A stretch of 64,000 nt of DNA, from assembly GCF_001891085.1 (NCBI RefSeq), contig NZ_JXUP01000003.1, forward strand, positions 62,001 through 126,000, read 5' to 3'. The DNA is from Campylobacter concisus (GTDB lineage: Bacteria; Campylobacterota; Campylobacteria; Campylobacterales; Campylobacteraceae). Shown in pieces: positions 38,096 through 46,683 of the stretch. Position 1 is the first letter of the stretch. Every line of letters begins with the position of its first letter. Made by a program: the position numbers and the translations under genes. The notes under the pieces were generated by a model. The model saw only the letters and a program-made list of their open reading frames with translations, did not search any database and was not told the origin of the DNA.

Positions 38096-38184
38096 GCCTA
38101 AATTGATTAATTTTTAATAAACTAATTTAATAAATAATGTAAGTTTTTTCTTAGAAAATTTTATAAAAAAGATTACTATTTAAA

Positions 38185-38203
38185 ATTATGATAATTAATA
38201 TTG
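38185..38203 (+). promoter_or_regulatory. Candidate Fur box before the TonB receptor gene
   Basis: ATTATGATAATTAATATTG contains the GATAAT core and a roughly symmetrical 7-1-7-like layout, 62 bases upstream of the receptor start. A position like this suits iron repression of a siderophore receptor. The match is partial and the region is AT-rich, so chance similarity is possible. Confidence 0.3.
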
Positions 38204-38264
38204 TTTTAAAAGATACTTTGTTAAATTTCAAATTTTTTCAAATTAAATTTTTAAAAGGATAGTC

Positions 38265-40370
38265 GTGAGAAAAACAGAATTTATTGCCATCTGCCTTAGT
38301 GTTTGTGTGGCAAATTCACTCTTTGGAGCAGAGCATAAAGACAATAACGAAACAAGGCTTGATGGTGTTGTAGTAAGTGCGAGTGGCTTTTCGCAGCAGA
38401 TCAAAGAGGCTCCTGCGAGCATAAGCGTGATAAGTGGCGATGAGCTTACAAAAGATAGCTTTACTTCGCTTCACTCAATCGCTCAAAAAGTGCCAGGCGT
38501 AAATGTCGTTGGCGGTGAGGACGGAGCAGCTAGCGGTATCTCGATACGCGGTATGGAAAGCTCTCAAACGCTAGTTTTAATTGATGGTAAAAGAGTAAAT
38601 TCAAGCAGTGCAAATCCAAAAGGCGGAGCAGGGGATATGAACTCAAATTTCATCCCACCAGCCGAGGCGATCGAGCGCATAGAGATCATCCGCGGTCCTA
38701 TGAGCTCGCTTTATGGTAGCGACGCGGTTGGAGGCGTTATAAATATCATTACCAAAAAGGACTTTTCAAAATTTAGCGGCAACGTCGGCATCTCAACGAT
38801 GATAAACGCGCATAAAGGCATAGGCGATGGCAGGCAGGGCGACTTTTATCTAAATTTACCTCTTTATAAAGAGCTTTTTGCGCTTCAGCTTTGGGGATAT
38901 AAAAAGCTAAGAGATGAGGATAATTACAAGGGCGGATATCAAAAGAGCGATAAGAGAAATTTAAGCGCAAAACTTTGGATCACGCCAGATGAGCACAATA
39001 AATTTTTTATCCTTGGCTCAAACGAAAGGCACGACTACTCGCGCACTGTTGGCAAGTCAGCCGATCCAGATCCAAAAAAGAACGTCTTAAATGCTTACGA
39101 CTACGAGAAAAAGAGCTATGGCGTGGGTTATCTTGGAGAATTTGATAGCCTAAATGCCGATATCAGCTACATTTATGACCAGACGCAAAGAACGAGCCTT
39201 TTTGACAAATTTATACCAGCAAAAGCTAAAAATCATAACTTTAACTCAAAATTTACAACCTTTTTTGGCGCACACACTCTAACTTTTGGCTATGACTTTA
39301 GCAAGCAAAATGTCGGCACGACCTTCATCATCTCAAACGCTTCAAAAAACGGCTTAAAAGACCCAAAGACCTACTCGATGAGCGAGCATGCGGGATTTAT
39401 CGAAGATGAGTGGCAAATTTTAGATGAGAAGCTCTTTTTAACGCTTGGCTCAAGGCTCACACACAACGAATTTTTTGGCAACCACCTCTCGCCAAGAGCC
39501 TACTTAGTCTATAACGCCACAGATACACTAAGCCTAAAAGGTGGCGTAGCGACTGGCTACAAAACCCCAGATGTCAATCAAATTTCTCCAGAAGTAGGCA
39601 CTATTCAAAAGGCTTGGAGTATAGTTGATTTTGGCAACAAGGACCTAAAACCAGAAAAGAGCACGACTTATGAAGTTGGGGCATATTATGACAATCAGGC
39701 TGATTTTAGAGGCTCTGTGACGCTTTTTAGAAATGAGTTTAAAGATAAGATCCTAGACACTGATGGCAGTAAAAGAGTAAATGGAATTCCAGCCTTTGGC
39801 ACTTGCACAAATGCACCAGACGTTACTTGCCCTGGTTGGGGAACTTACTTTAACATTGAGGGTGCGACCGTTTGGGGCGTGGAGCTAAGTGGCGACTATG
39901 ACATCCTTTCAAATCTAAATTTAAGCTCAAACTACACCTATAATAAGTCAAAGATAAAAACTGGTGATCCAACTATAAACACGCCAAGAGGCCCTATGAA
40001 ATTTAGCCAAACAGGGCTTAACAGACTTGATGGTAAAAGCCTAACAGCAACGCCAGAGCACACACTTCACGCCATGCTTACATATAAGCCTATAAAAAGT
40101 GTCAAGACATTTTTTGGCGCAAACTATGAGAGTAAGCTAACAAGTGTAAATTTTGGTGCTGGCAACAGCATAAGAGAGAACGCAAAGGACCTACTCACCT
40201 TCGATACAGGCGTCAGCTGGGATGCAAACAAGCACCTAACACTTAGCCTAAATGCCTACAACATCTTTGATAAAGTAAGATACGATGAGGCGCTAGCAGA
40301 CGACGGCAACTACTACTGGTATCCGCAAGAGGGCAGGAGATTTTGGTTTAAGGTCGCTGCAAAATGGTAA
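38265..40370 (+). CDS. TonB-dependent siderophore receptor (CirA/CfrA-like)
   Basis: Outer-membrane receptor of 701 residues, GTG start with AAAGGAT upstream. The signal peptide ends near LFGA (residue 22), followed by a TonB box around 33-39 (DGVVVSA). The plug domain has APASISVISGDEL, RGMESSQTLVLIDGKR and IERIEIIRGPMSSLYGSDAVGG, and the 22-strand barrel ends in AAKW, an aromatic C-terminus. The family is catecholate-type (CirA/FepA/CfrA). The coupled esterase gene suggests ferric-enterobactin or a related trilactone as ligand (inference). A cysteine pair in the loop FGTCTNAPDVTCPG is notable. Confidence 0.88.
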   Translation: MRKTEFIAICLSVCVANSLFGAEHKDNNETRLDGVVVSASGFSQQIKEAPASISVISGDELTKDSFTSLHSIAQKVPGVNVVGGEDGAASGISIRGMESSQTLVLIDGKRVNSSSANPKGGAGDMNSNFIPPAEAIERIEIIRGPMSSLYGSDAVGGVINIITKKDFSKFSGNVGISTMINAHKGIGDGRQGDFYLNLPLYKELFALQLWGYKKLRDEDNYKGGYQKSDKRNLSAKLWITPDEHNKFFILGSNERHDYSRTVGKSADPDPKKNVLNAYDYEKKSYGVGYLGEFDSLNADISYIYDQTQRTSLFDKFIPAKAKNHNFNSKFTTFFGAHTLTFGYDFSKQNVGTTFIISNASKNGLKDPKTYSMSEHAGFIEDEWQILDEKLFLTLGSRLTHNEFFGNHLSPRAYLVYNATDTLSLKGGVATGYKTPDVNQISPEVGTIQKAWSIVDFGNKDLKPEKSTTYEVGAYYDNQADFRGSVTLFRNEFKDKILDTDGSKRVNGIPAFGTCTNAPDVTCPGWGTYFNIEGATVWGVELSGDYDILSNLNLSSNYTYNKSKIKTGDPTINTPRGPMKFSQTGLNRLDGKSLTATPEHTLHAMLTYKPIKSVKTFFGANYESKLTSVNFGAGNSIRENAKDLLTFDTGVSWDANKHLTLSLNAYNIFDKVRYDEALADDGNYYWYPQEGRRFWFKVAAKW

Positions 40371-41191
40371 GAGCGTTTAAATTTTTGCTTTTTACGCTTG
40401 GTGTGGCACAGACTTTGCACGCAGGGCCCAGCCAAACGCCTGAGCCACTTAGCCAAAAAGCTGCTAGTAAATTTGAAATTTCAACCTTTAAAATGAGTGC
40501 AAATGATGAAATTTATAAAATTTTCACAGCCAAGCTAAAGGGGCAAAGTGAGTTTAAAAATGTGCTTTTCTTGCTTGATGCAAATGCCCAGTTTAATATG
40601 CTCTTAAATGAATTTGATGGCAAGGCTGCACCATTAATAATAGGCATAGGATATGACACAGACAAAAGCTACGAGGTAGAAAAACGCACAAGAGATCTCA
40701 CTCCAAAGGCGGATGGCGAGGAGTTTAGCAAGGGTGGTGGCGCAGATGCGTTTTACCACTTTTTAACTAAAAATTTAGTGCCGTTAATTGATGAGAAATT
40801 TAACGTGAAAAGCAGCCAAAAGAGCCTTTACGGACACTCTTTTGGCGGGCTTTTTACGCTTTATGCCTTGCTTAAAAACGAGGGCGTATTTTCGAATTTC
40901 TTTATCGCTTCGCCATCTCTTTGGTGGGGTGAGTCTGAAATTTTAAAGCAAAATGTGAGTGAGGGTAAATTTAAAGAGAAACTAAAGGCTAAATTTGTCT
41001 TTCTTAGCGTTGGCGAGCTTGAAAAGAGAAAGGGCAAGACTGACAAGCCTGGCACTTTAAAGGTGAGCGATCTAGCCCAAATTTTAAAGCAAAGTGGTGC
41101 AAATTCTCACTTTGAGCTTTTTAAAAATAAAACCCATGGCAGCGTCATACCTCTAAATTTAAAAGAGCTTTTAAAATATCTAAAGGATTAA
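40364..41191 (+). CDS. Periplasmic trilactone siderophore esterase (IroE/Cee-like)
   Basis: Alpha/beta hydrolase of 275 residues with a cleavable signal peptide (LHA-GPS, cut after residue 20). Nucleophile Ser159 lies in the GHSFGG elbow; the catalytic His258 is in NKTHGS. The ASPSLWWGE segment is typical of the IroE/BesA enterobactin-esterase group. C. jejuni has a periplasmic enterobactin esterase (Cee) of this type. The ATG lies within the last codons of the receptor gene (overlap of seven bases), so translation is coupled: uptake first, then linearisation of the siderophore to release iron. Confidence 0.85.
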   Translation: MVRAFKFLLFTLGVAQTLHAGPSQTPEPLSQKAASKFEISTFKMSANDEIYKIFTAKLKGQSEFKNVLFLLDANAQFNMLLNEFDGKAAPLIIGIGYDTDKSYEVEKRTRDLTPKADGEEFSKGGGADAFYHFLTKNLVPLIDEKFNVKSSQKSLYGHSFGGLFTLYALLKNEGVFSNFFIASPSLWWGESEILKQNVSEGKFKEKLKAKFVFLSVGELEKRKGKTDKPGTLKVSDLAQILKQSGANSHFELFKNKTHGSVIPLNLKELLKYLKD

Positions 41192-41211
41192 AAATTTAAG
41201 GCTATTTTTGT

Positions 41212-41217
41212 TAAAAT
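41212..41217 (+). promoter_or_regulatory. Extended -10 box of the S4-tsaE-lptB-rpoN operon
   Basis: TGTTAAAAT gives an extended -10 (TAAAAT at 41212-41217). The expected transcription start is at or one base before the ATG at 41225, and no Shine-Dalgarno sequence lies before that ATG. The mRNA may therefore be leaderless. Confidence 0.55.
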
Positions 41218-41224
41218 CCGCCGC

Positions 41225-41470
41225 ATGAGAGTAGATAAATTTTTAAACGTAGTAAATATCACCAAAAGGCGTGCTGTTAGCGAAGATATGTGCAAAAGTG
41301 GCGTTGTGAGCATCAACGGCGTGCAGGCAAAAGCGGCAAAAGATGTTAAGGTTGGCGATGTGGTTAGCATCAAATTTCTAACGCGTGAGGCGAGATACGA
41401 GGTGCTAGCGATCCCAACTACAAAAAGCATACCAAAAAGCGCTCAAAGCGAATATGTAAAAGAGCTTTGA
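41225..41470 (+). CDS. S4-domain RNA-binding protein (Hsp15/RqcP-like)
   Basis: 81 residues, a single S4 domain beginning at the N-terminus (MRVDKFLNVVNITKRRAVSEDMCKSG, shown here as RVDKFLN...KRR..A), followed by a beta segment GDVVSIKF. Small S4 proteins of this type (Hsp15, RqcP) act on stalled 50S subunits. Which subgroup this belongs to cannot be settled by eye. Its stop overlaps the tsaE start. First gene of a conserved block that ends with rpoN. Confidence 0.85.
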   Translation: MRVDKFLNVVNITKRRAVSEDMCKSGVVSINGVQAKAAKDVKVGDVVSIKFLTREARYEVLAIPTTKSIPKSAQSEYVKEL

Positions 41471-41868
41471 TGGTTTTTGAGCTTTTAGAAAATGAGCTTA
41501 ACGAGCTTGTGCGGGTGCTGCCAAAAAGTGGCGTGGTGTTACTAAGTGGCGATCTAGCAAGTGGCAAAACGACGCTTGTAAAGGCGATCATCAAGGCTCA
41601 TGGCATAGATGAGAGCGTGACGTCGCCTACGTTTTCTTTGATGCAAATTTATGGTAAAGACATCTACCATTACGACATTTACCAGATCGGATTTGACGGG
41701 ATGGCAAAAAATGGCCTTTTTGAAAATTTATTTGAAGAGGGGCTTCATCTAGTAGAGTGGGGCAATGAAAATTTAGAAAAAGCTCTAAAGAAAAATGGCG
41801 AGAGCTATACGTTAGTAAAAATTTCTCCTAGCAAAAACGGCAGAAAATACGAGGTTATAAGTGCATAA
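41470..41868 (+). CDS. tsaE: tRNA t6A biosynthesis ATPase TsaE
   Basis: ATPase that works with TsaB, TsaC and TsaD to form t6A37 of tRNA. The ATG at 41470 shares a base with the S4-gene stop. 132 residues. The P-loop GDLASGKTT starts at 27, followed by the TSPTFSLMQIY motif and LVEWGNENLE. It overlaps lptB by eight bases. It complements mtaB (3323-4561), which modifies t6A further. Confidence 0.93.
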   Translation: MVFELLENELNELVRVLPKSGVVLLSGDLASGKTTLVKAIIKAHGIDESVTSPTFSLMQIYGKDIYHYDIYQIGFDGMAKNGLFENLFEEGLHLVEWGNENLEKALKKNGESYTLVKISPSKNGRKYEVISA

Positions 41869-42589
41869 ACTAGAAGTAAAAGATCTAAAAAAGACGATTA
41901 AGAAAACTGAGATCATAAAAGGGATATCTTTAGAGGTAAATAGCGGCGAAGTCGTGGGGCTTCTTGGGCCAAATGGTGCTGGAAAGACGACCACTTTTTA
42001 TATGATCTGCGGGCTCATCTCGCCAACTAGCGGAGATGTTTTTTTAAATGACGAAAAGATCACAAATGTCCCACTTCACAAAAGGGCACACCTTGGCATC
42101 GGCTATTTGCCGCAAGAGTCAAGTATATTTAAAGAGCTAAGTGTAGAAGAAAATTTACTCCTTGGGGCTGAAATTTTAAATCAAAGCGAAGAAGAGATAG
42201 CAAAAAGAGTAAATGAGATGCTAAATATGCTAAATATCGAGCCTATCCGCCTAAGAAAGGGCGTTAGCCTAAGTGGCGGCGAGCGCAGGCGCTGTGAGAT
42301 CGCAAGAAGCCTCATCATAAAGCCAAAATTTTTACTTCTTGATGAGCCATTTGCAGGCGTCGATCCTATCGCAGTTAGCGACATCCAAAGTATCGTTAGA
42401 GACCTTAAAAAGCTAGGTATCGGCGTTTTGATAACTGACCACAACGTTCGTGAGACGCTAGCTATTTGTGACAGGGCCTACGTCATCAAAGATGGCTCGC
42501 TACTAGCAAGCGGCAGTGCGAGCGAAGTGGCAAACAACAAGCTCGTTAGAACGCACTATCTTGGCGAAGAATTTAAGCTGCTTGAGTAG
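41861..42589 (+). CDS. lptB: Lipopolysaccharide export ATPase LptB
   Basis: ABC ATPase that drives LPS export through LptFGC. 242 residues, GTG start at 41861. Walker A GPNGAGKTT, the Q-loop GYLPQESSIFKELSVEEN, the signature LSGGERRR and Walker B LLLDEPFAGVDP are all present, with the LptB-type pattern ITDHNVRETL. It lies between tsaE and rpoN, the classical lptB-rpoN linkage. Confidence 0.95.
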   Translation: MHKLEVKDLKKTIKKTEIIKGISLEVNSGEVVGLLGPNGAGKTTTFYMICGLISPTSGDVFLNDEKITNVPLHKRAHLGIGYLPQESSIFKELSVEENLLLGAEILNQSEEEIAKRVNEMLNMLNIEPIRLRKGVSLSGGERRRCEIARSLIIKPKFLLLDEPFAGVDPIAVSDIQSIVRDLKKLGIGVLITDHNVRETLAICDRAYVIKDGSLLASGSASEVANNKLVRTHYLGEEFKLLE

Positions 42590-43843
42590 ATGATGCTAAG
42601 GCAAAAGCAAACTTTAGCGCCAAAGATCAAACTAAACCAAACGCTAAGAAGCTGGCTTCCTATCCTTCAAAGCGGGCTTGATGAGCTAAAAGAGACGCTT
42701 GAGCCTTTTATAAAAGACAATCCATTTGCCACGATCGAACATAAAAATTTAGAAAAAAGCGAGAAAAAGCGAAATTTTTTCGAGCAGGTTGGCAAATACT
42801 CGGTTAGCGAGAGTATCGAGGCTTTGAGCATTTGTAAAGAAAGCCTCTATGAAAAGCTCATTAGTCAGATAAATCCACCACTTTTCCCCACGCAAAAGTC
42901 CCAAGATATCGCATATAAGATCATCGAGTGCTTAGATGATGAGGGCTATTTTTCTTATGATGATGAAATTTTTGTGGGCTTTGAGGAGGGCGAAGTAGAG
43001 CGGGTTAGGGCGAGATTTGCCTACCTTGAGCCATGTGGCGTGGGGGCAAAGGATGTAAAAGAGAGCTTTTTGTTTCAGCTAAGCGAGGTAGAGGCAAGTG
43101 ATGAGATCATGGAGTGCGCAAAAAAGATCATCTTAAATTTTGAAAATATAGAAAAGCTTAGAAAGCTTAAATTTTACGACGATGCGCTAAAAATCATAAA
43201 AAAATTTAAAAATCCACCGGCCATTGAGTATCTTGAAGATAAAAAAGAAGCAGTACCTGACATCTTCGTGCTAAGCACAAGTATCGGTATAAGTGTGCAG
43301 ATAAATGACGAGTACTATCCAGAAATTTTGGTCGATACCGAGGGATTAGACGAGAAAGAGGCTTTTGTAAGCTCACGCATAAAAGAGGCGAGCGAGCTCA
43401 TAGACGCCCTTGAGATGAGAAAAGCGACGCTTTATAAGATAGGGCTCATGATAGTTGAGTATCAGTACGACTACTTTTTGGGTGGCGATATAAAGCCTAT
43501 GAAGCTAAAAGACCTAGCAGACGAGCTTGGGCGCAACCCATCAACCATATCAAGAGCGATCGCAAATAAATATCTAAGCTGCTCAAGAGGCACGGTCGCA
43601 CTTAAAAATTTCTTTTCAACTGGTTTTGACGAGGAGACCTCAAACGCTGCGATAAAAGAATTTTTGCTAGAGCTTATTAAAGGTGAAGACCACAAAAAAC
43701 CACTTTCTGACCTAAAAATCCAAGAGCTAATCCAAGCTAAATTTAACATCCAAATCGTTCGCCGAACCATCACAAAATACCGCAAAATTCTAAACATCGG
43801 CAGCTCAAGCCAGCGAAAAAGAGTCTATCAGATAAACGGCTAA
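42590..43843 (+). CDS. rpoN: RNA polymerase sigma-54 factor
   Basis: 417 residues. The N-terminal activator-interacting region (MLRQKQTLAPKIKLNQTLRSWLPILQ) is followed by the core-binding domain. A helix-turn-helix lies at DLADELGRNPSTISRAIANKYL, and the RpoN box IVRRTITKYRKIL is near the C-terminus. In this genus it controls flagellar hook and basal-body genes. It begins immediately after the lptB stop. Its 3' end meets a convergent gene with no gap. Confidence 0.96.
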   Translation: MMLRQKQTLAPKIKLNQTLRSWLPILQSGLDELKETLEPFIKDNPFATIEHKNLEKSEKKRNFFEQVGKYSVSESIEALSICKESLYEKLISQINPPLFPTQKSQDIAYKIIECLDDEGYFSYDDEIFVGFEEGEVERVRARFAYLEPCGVGAKDVKESFLFQLSEVEASDEIMECAKKIILNFENIEKLRKLKFYDDALKIIKKFKNPPAIEYLEDKKEAVPDIFVLSTSIGISVQINDEYYPEILVDTEGLDEKEAFVSSRIKEASELIDALEMRKATLYKIGLMIVEYQYDYFLGGDIKPMKLKDLADELGRNPSTISRAIANKYLSCSRGTVALKNFFSTGFDEETSNAAIKEFLLELIKGEDHKKPLSDLKIQELIQAKFNIQIVRRTITKYRKILNIGSSSQRKRVYQING

Positions 43844-44587
43844 CTACCACTCATTTACAGCAAAAAGTATGGCCTTGCGCATCTGCACAAAAAGCTCGTT
43901 GCTAAGCTCTTCGTACTCTTTGCCACGTTTTTTATATTGTGCCATACCTGCTGCATCGTCGTTCCAAGAGCCCATACCACCAAAGACATCAGCCAAGCTT
44001 GCCGCAGCAAAAAGGGCTAAATTTTTCTTTGGCATAAGCGGTGCATTAAATATCTTTTGATCATCATTGCTTGAAGATCTAAGTGATTTTAATGCCCTGC
44101 GAAAACACTCACCAAAATTCTCACACTCTATCTCATCTGCAAAGGCCGCTATCTTAGTAAGTATGGCCATAAAAGCCTCTGTGTTGTCGCTAAAATTTTC
44201 TAAATTTACATCTTTTTTACAACCAAATTCTTTATATATTATGTCCCAGCCTCTTTGATCTTTGTTGTATTTCCAGTAGGGCACAAAGCAGCTTATGTGC
44301 TCTTTAAAAATGCAAATGATCGATTTTGCGGTAGAGTTTGAAAAGCTAAGCAATAAACGTTCATCTGATGAGCCAGTTAAATTTGCAGTAAGTCTTACAT
44401 CGCTTAATCCAAGTTTTAATGCGTGCTCAAACCACTCATTTACGCCATTTGCCCTATGGCCTGAGAGAAAGTGAAAATTTATACTATTTTCGTAGTTAGT
44501 ACCATTATACAGGATAGGAGAATTTGACTTTATGGCCTGCTTTACGGCAACAATAATGGCGCATATATTAAACATTTCACCATTCAT
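43844..44587 (-). CDS. Hypothetical protein, last gene of the J-domain cluster
   Basis: I do not recognise this family. The ATG at 44587 is chosen for its AAAGAGAG site; a TTG at 44632 would overlap the upstream J-domain gene. About 247 residues, soluble, mixed alpha/beta, with six cysteines and the segment LFAAASLADVFGGMGSWNDDAAG near the C-terminus. Convergent with rpoN, whose stop it abuts. Operon context links it to the J-domain protein encoded upstream; a client or partner relationship is only a guess. Confidence 0.65.
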   Translation of the reverse strand: MNGEMFNICAIIVAVKQAIKSNSPILYNGTNYENSINFHFLSGHRANGVNEWFEHALKLGLSDVRLTANLTGSSDERLLLSFSNSTAKSIICIFKEHISCFVPYWKYNKDQRGWDIIYKEFGCKKDVNLENFSDNTEAFMAILTKIAAFADEIECENFGECFRRALKSLRSSSNDDQKIFNAPLMPKKNLALFAAASLADVFGGMGSWNDDAAGMAQYKKRGKEYEELSNELFVQMRKAILFAVNEW

Positions 44588-44624
44588 TTTTGCTCTCTTT
44601 AATAGCTCTATGGTAAGCTGTACT

Positions 44625-45455
44625 CTAGCCAACCATCACAAAATTTTCTTGATTTTTAAAGTATGGTTTTAGGCTCTCATAAGCAGATTGAATATTTTTA
44701 AATTTCTTTGCGTATTCTTCTTGTATGAGAGGATTTTTGTTGGCGTGCCTATCTGGGTGATAGATATTTACGAGTGAAAGATAGCTTTGTCTGATAGTTT
44801 CAAAGTCATCATCTTTTTTGCAACCCAAAATCCCAAAATTTTCCTCAAGCAAATTTGCAAGCACAGAAAATCTGCTTACAAATTTAGATGAGCTTTTTAT
44901 TTTTATACCTTGTTTAAAGGCTTTGTAGTCTTTTTCATCATAGATAAAATTTACGCTAAATTTTGGATAGCTTCTTTTGTAGAGCAGTTTGTTTAATGTG
45001 TTTATGTCGTTGTCGTTTGAGATGGTGATGTTTAAAAAATCATCATTTTTGCTAAAAGTAACATTACTTTTTACCAGACTCTCGCTGATGTAGCTAGCAA
45101 AGTCTCTGCAAAGTGCATCTTTTAGTTCAAATTTGACTTCATTTTTTACAAAATTTACGTTTAGGCTAATGACTGGAGTTAGGGTATTTTTTTGAACAAA
45201 GCCAAGCTTTATGGTTTTATAGTTTGCAAAACGAATATCAAGCTTATCATCACTTTGCTTTTCATAAAGTTTTTTTATAAATTTTAAAAAGCACTTGCGT
45301 TGTGGGATTTCGCTCTCTTCATAAAACGAAATAACCTTATTTTTATTAGATAAAATTTTTGTAAAATTTCTGCTTATCATATCTCTAAGCTCACGAAACA
45401 AAGTGTCATTATCAGTTAAAATACTTAGAGATTCTAATGTTTGCGTAACTTTCAT
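44625..45455 (-). CDS. J-domain protein with unique N-terminal region
   Basis: 276 residues. Residues 1-200 match nothing I know. A C-terminal J domain (about 205-268) carries the HPD motif at 233-235 in YLSLVNIYHPDRHANK, so it should stimulate a DnaK-type Hsp70. There are no G/F or zinc-finger regions, so it is not canonical DnaJ. It is preceded by GGAG at good spacing and follows a 61-residue coiled-coil gene by 50 bases. A specialised co-chaperone is likely; the client is unknown. Confidence 0.8.
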   Translation of the reverse strand: MKVTQTLESLSILTDNDTLFRELRDMISRNFTKILSNKNKVISFYEESEIPQRKCFLKFIKKLYEKQSDDKLDIRFANYKTIKLGFVQKNTLTPVISLNVNFVKNEVKFELKDALCRDFASYISESLVKSNVTFSKNDDFLNITISNDNDINTLNKLLYKRSYPKFSVNFIYDEKDYKAFKQGIKIKSSSKFVSRFSVLANLLEENFGILGCKKDDDFETIRQSYLSLVNIYHPDRHANKNPLIQEEYAKKFKNIQSAYESLKPYFKNQENFVMVG

Positions 45456-45505
45456 TGCTTACTCCACATAAAATATTACATGTTTTAGCAATAAGCATTC
45501 CAAAT

Positions 45506-45691
45506 TTATATTTTTCTTATATCTTGGCCTTTAATGTACTCTGCAAATTCGTTTTTTAGTTTATTTTCTTTATATGAGATCGCCTCTTCTTTTGTATGAG
45601 AAACGGCTTCTTTTTGAGTTTTTTTGATCTCACCTTGCTCTTTAGTAAGTTCTTTTTTTATCTCTTTTAAACTATCGAAAAAATCATTCAT
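45506..45691 (-). CDS. Small charged coiled-coil protein
   Basis: 61 residues, Lys/Glu rich, predicted to be a single long helix or coiled coil (LKEIKKELTKEQGEIKKTQKE). A very good ribosome-binding site AAAAGGAG precedes the ATG, which supports expression. Function unknown. It is read in the same direction as the J-domain gene. Confidence 0.65.
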   Translation of the reverse strand: MNDFFDSLKEIKKELTKEQGEIKKTQKEAVSHTKEEAISYKENKLKNEFAEYIKGQDIRKI

Positions 45692-45776
45692 TTTTACTCC
45701 TTTTGTTTTTATCGGATTTTACTAAAACAGTTATAAAATTAAAATGAATACAATTTTTCTTTAAGGAAAGTTTGGC

Positions 45777-45782
45777 TAATAT
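45777..45782 (+). promoter_or_regulatory. Possible -10 box of tRNA-Arg
   Basis: TAATAT follows TTTGGC, 20 bases before the tRNA. The T-rich upstream context fits Campylobacter sigma-70 promoters. No clear -35. Confidence 0.35.
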
Positions 45783-45801
45783 TTCGACTTAACTTTCTTG
45801 T

Positions 45802-45878
45802 GCGCTCGTAGCTCAGCTGGATAGAGCATTTGATTGCGGTTCAAAAGGTCAGAGATTCGAATTCTCTCGGGCGCACCA
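45802..45878 (+). tRNA. tRNA-Arg (anticodon GCG)
   Basis: A 77-base cloverleaf with encoded CCA. The acceptor GCGCTCG pairs with CGGGCGC (one G-T pair). The D arm is GCTCAGCTGGATAGAGC. The anticodon stem TTTGA/TCAAA encloses TTGCGGT, giving anticodon GCG for CGC/CGU. The T arm AGAGATTCGAATTCTCT is intact. G34 instead of the usual A34 (inosine) of bacterial arginine tRNAs is unusual, see findings. Confidence 0.95.
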
Positions 45879-45918
45879 TCTTTTTAATTCTTAATGACAA
45901 ACTTCATGATTTTTATAG

Positions 45919-45924
45919 TAAAAT
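45919..45924 (+). promoter_or_regulatory. Possible -10 box of the 45949 gene
   Basis: TAAAAT after TATAG, 25 bases before the start codon, in the gap behind tRNA-Arg. No -35 visible. Confidence 0.35.
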
Positions 45925-45948
45925 AAGCAAAAAATTAAAAGAGAAAAA

Positions 45949-46683
45949 ATGGATTTTCAAAATATTCAAAAACAAATTTCGGTACTAAAAGAGAGTTTGA
46001 CAGCATTAGAACAAAATAGTGAGCACGAGATCGGCTTGGCAGTTGGAGTTGTTGAGTTTAATAAAAATGCTGATGAACTTAAAAAAAAGCTTACAAATTT
46101 AAAAGGTGAAAGCGATTTTTTTAAAAGTGTCTTCAATACAGAGGACTATTATGAAAATATTAGTACTTATTTGGAGCAGATAAAGAGAAGCTTAAATTAT
46201 AAAATTGAGAAAAACGGTGTGAGCTTTAAGGCAAATGAAAATTTGCAAGAAAGCTATGTTGCCATTTTAAATATAATAGAAATTTTAGTGGCAGAATATC
46301 AAATACAAAACAAAAATAAAGCGAAAAATCTCTTTTCTAGAACAACAGATACTACTCAAATAAAATCACTACTTGCGGAGCTAAATACTCTACAAGAGCG
46401 TATACATAATGTTTTGCATATTCATTCTAGGATAGTTTCAAATGTTATTTTGCAAAATTTTAAGATAATTTATACGTTCTTTTATAATTGTATTAAGGCT
46501 GCAAAACAACGCAAAGATGAGCTTTTACTGGTGGAGATCGCGGGTATAACTGACAAGATAATAACTATGATAAAACCGGTCTTTAGTGCAAAAATTTTAA
46601 ACACAAATGAGCTTATTTATCACTACTTAATCTTTGAGCTAAAAGAACTAAAAGCTTGTGCGATAGGTGAGGAGCTAGTTTAA
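45949..46683 (+). CDS. Hypothetical helical protein
   Basis: 244 residues, almost entirely helical and rich in Lys, Glu, Leu and Ile, with coiled-coil propensity at 5-45. No signal peptide or clear membrane helix and no domain that I recognise. An AAAAGAG site precedes the ATG. It is convergent with murG and overlaps its end by nine bases. Conserved-hypothetical status is assumed from intact length and a good ribosome-binding site. Confidence 0.65.
   Translation: MDFQNIQKQISVLKESLTALEQNSEHEIGLAVGVVEFNKNADELKKKLTNLKGESDFFKSVFNTEDYYENISTYLEQIKRSLNYKIEKNGVSFKANENLQESYVAILNIIEILVAEYQIQNKNKAKNLFSRTTDTTQIKSLLAELNTLQERIHNVLHIHSRIVSNVILQNFKIIYTFFYNCIKAAKQRKDELLLVEIAGITDKIITMIKPVFSAKILNTNELIYHYLIFELKELKACAIGEELV

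Noticed and set aside
41188-41430. Minus-strand frame opposite the S4-domain gene
   Set aside because: Antisense to a conserved RNA-binding protein with good motifs.
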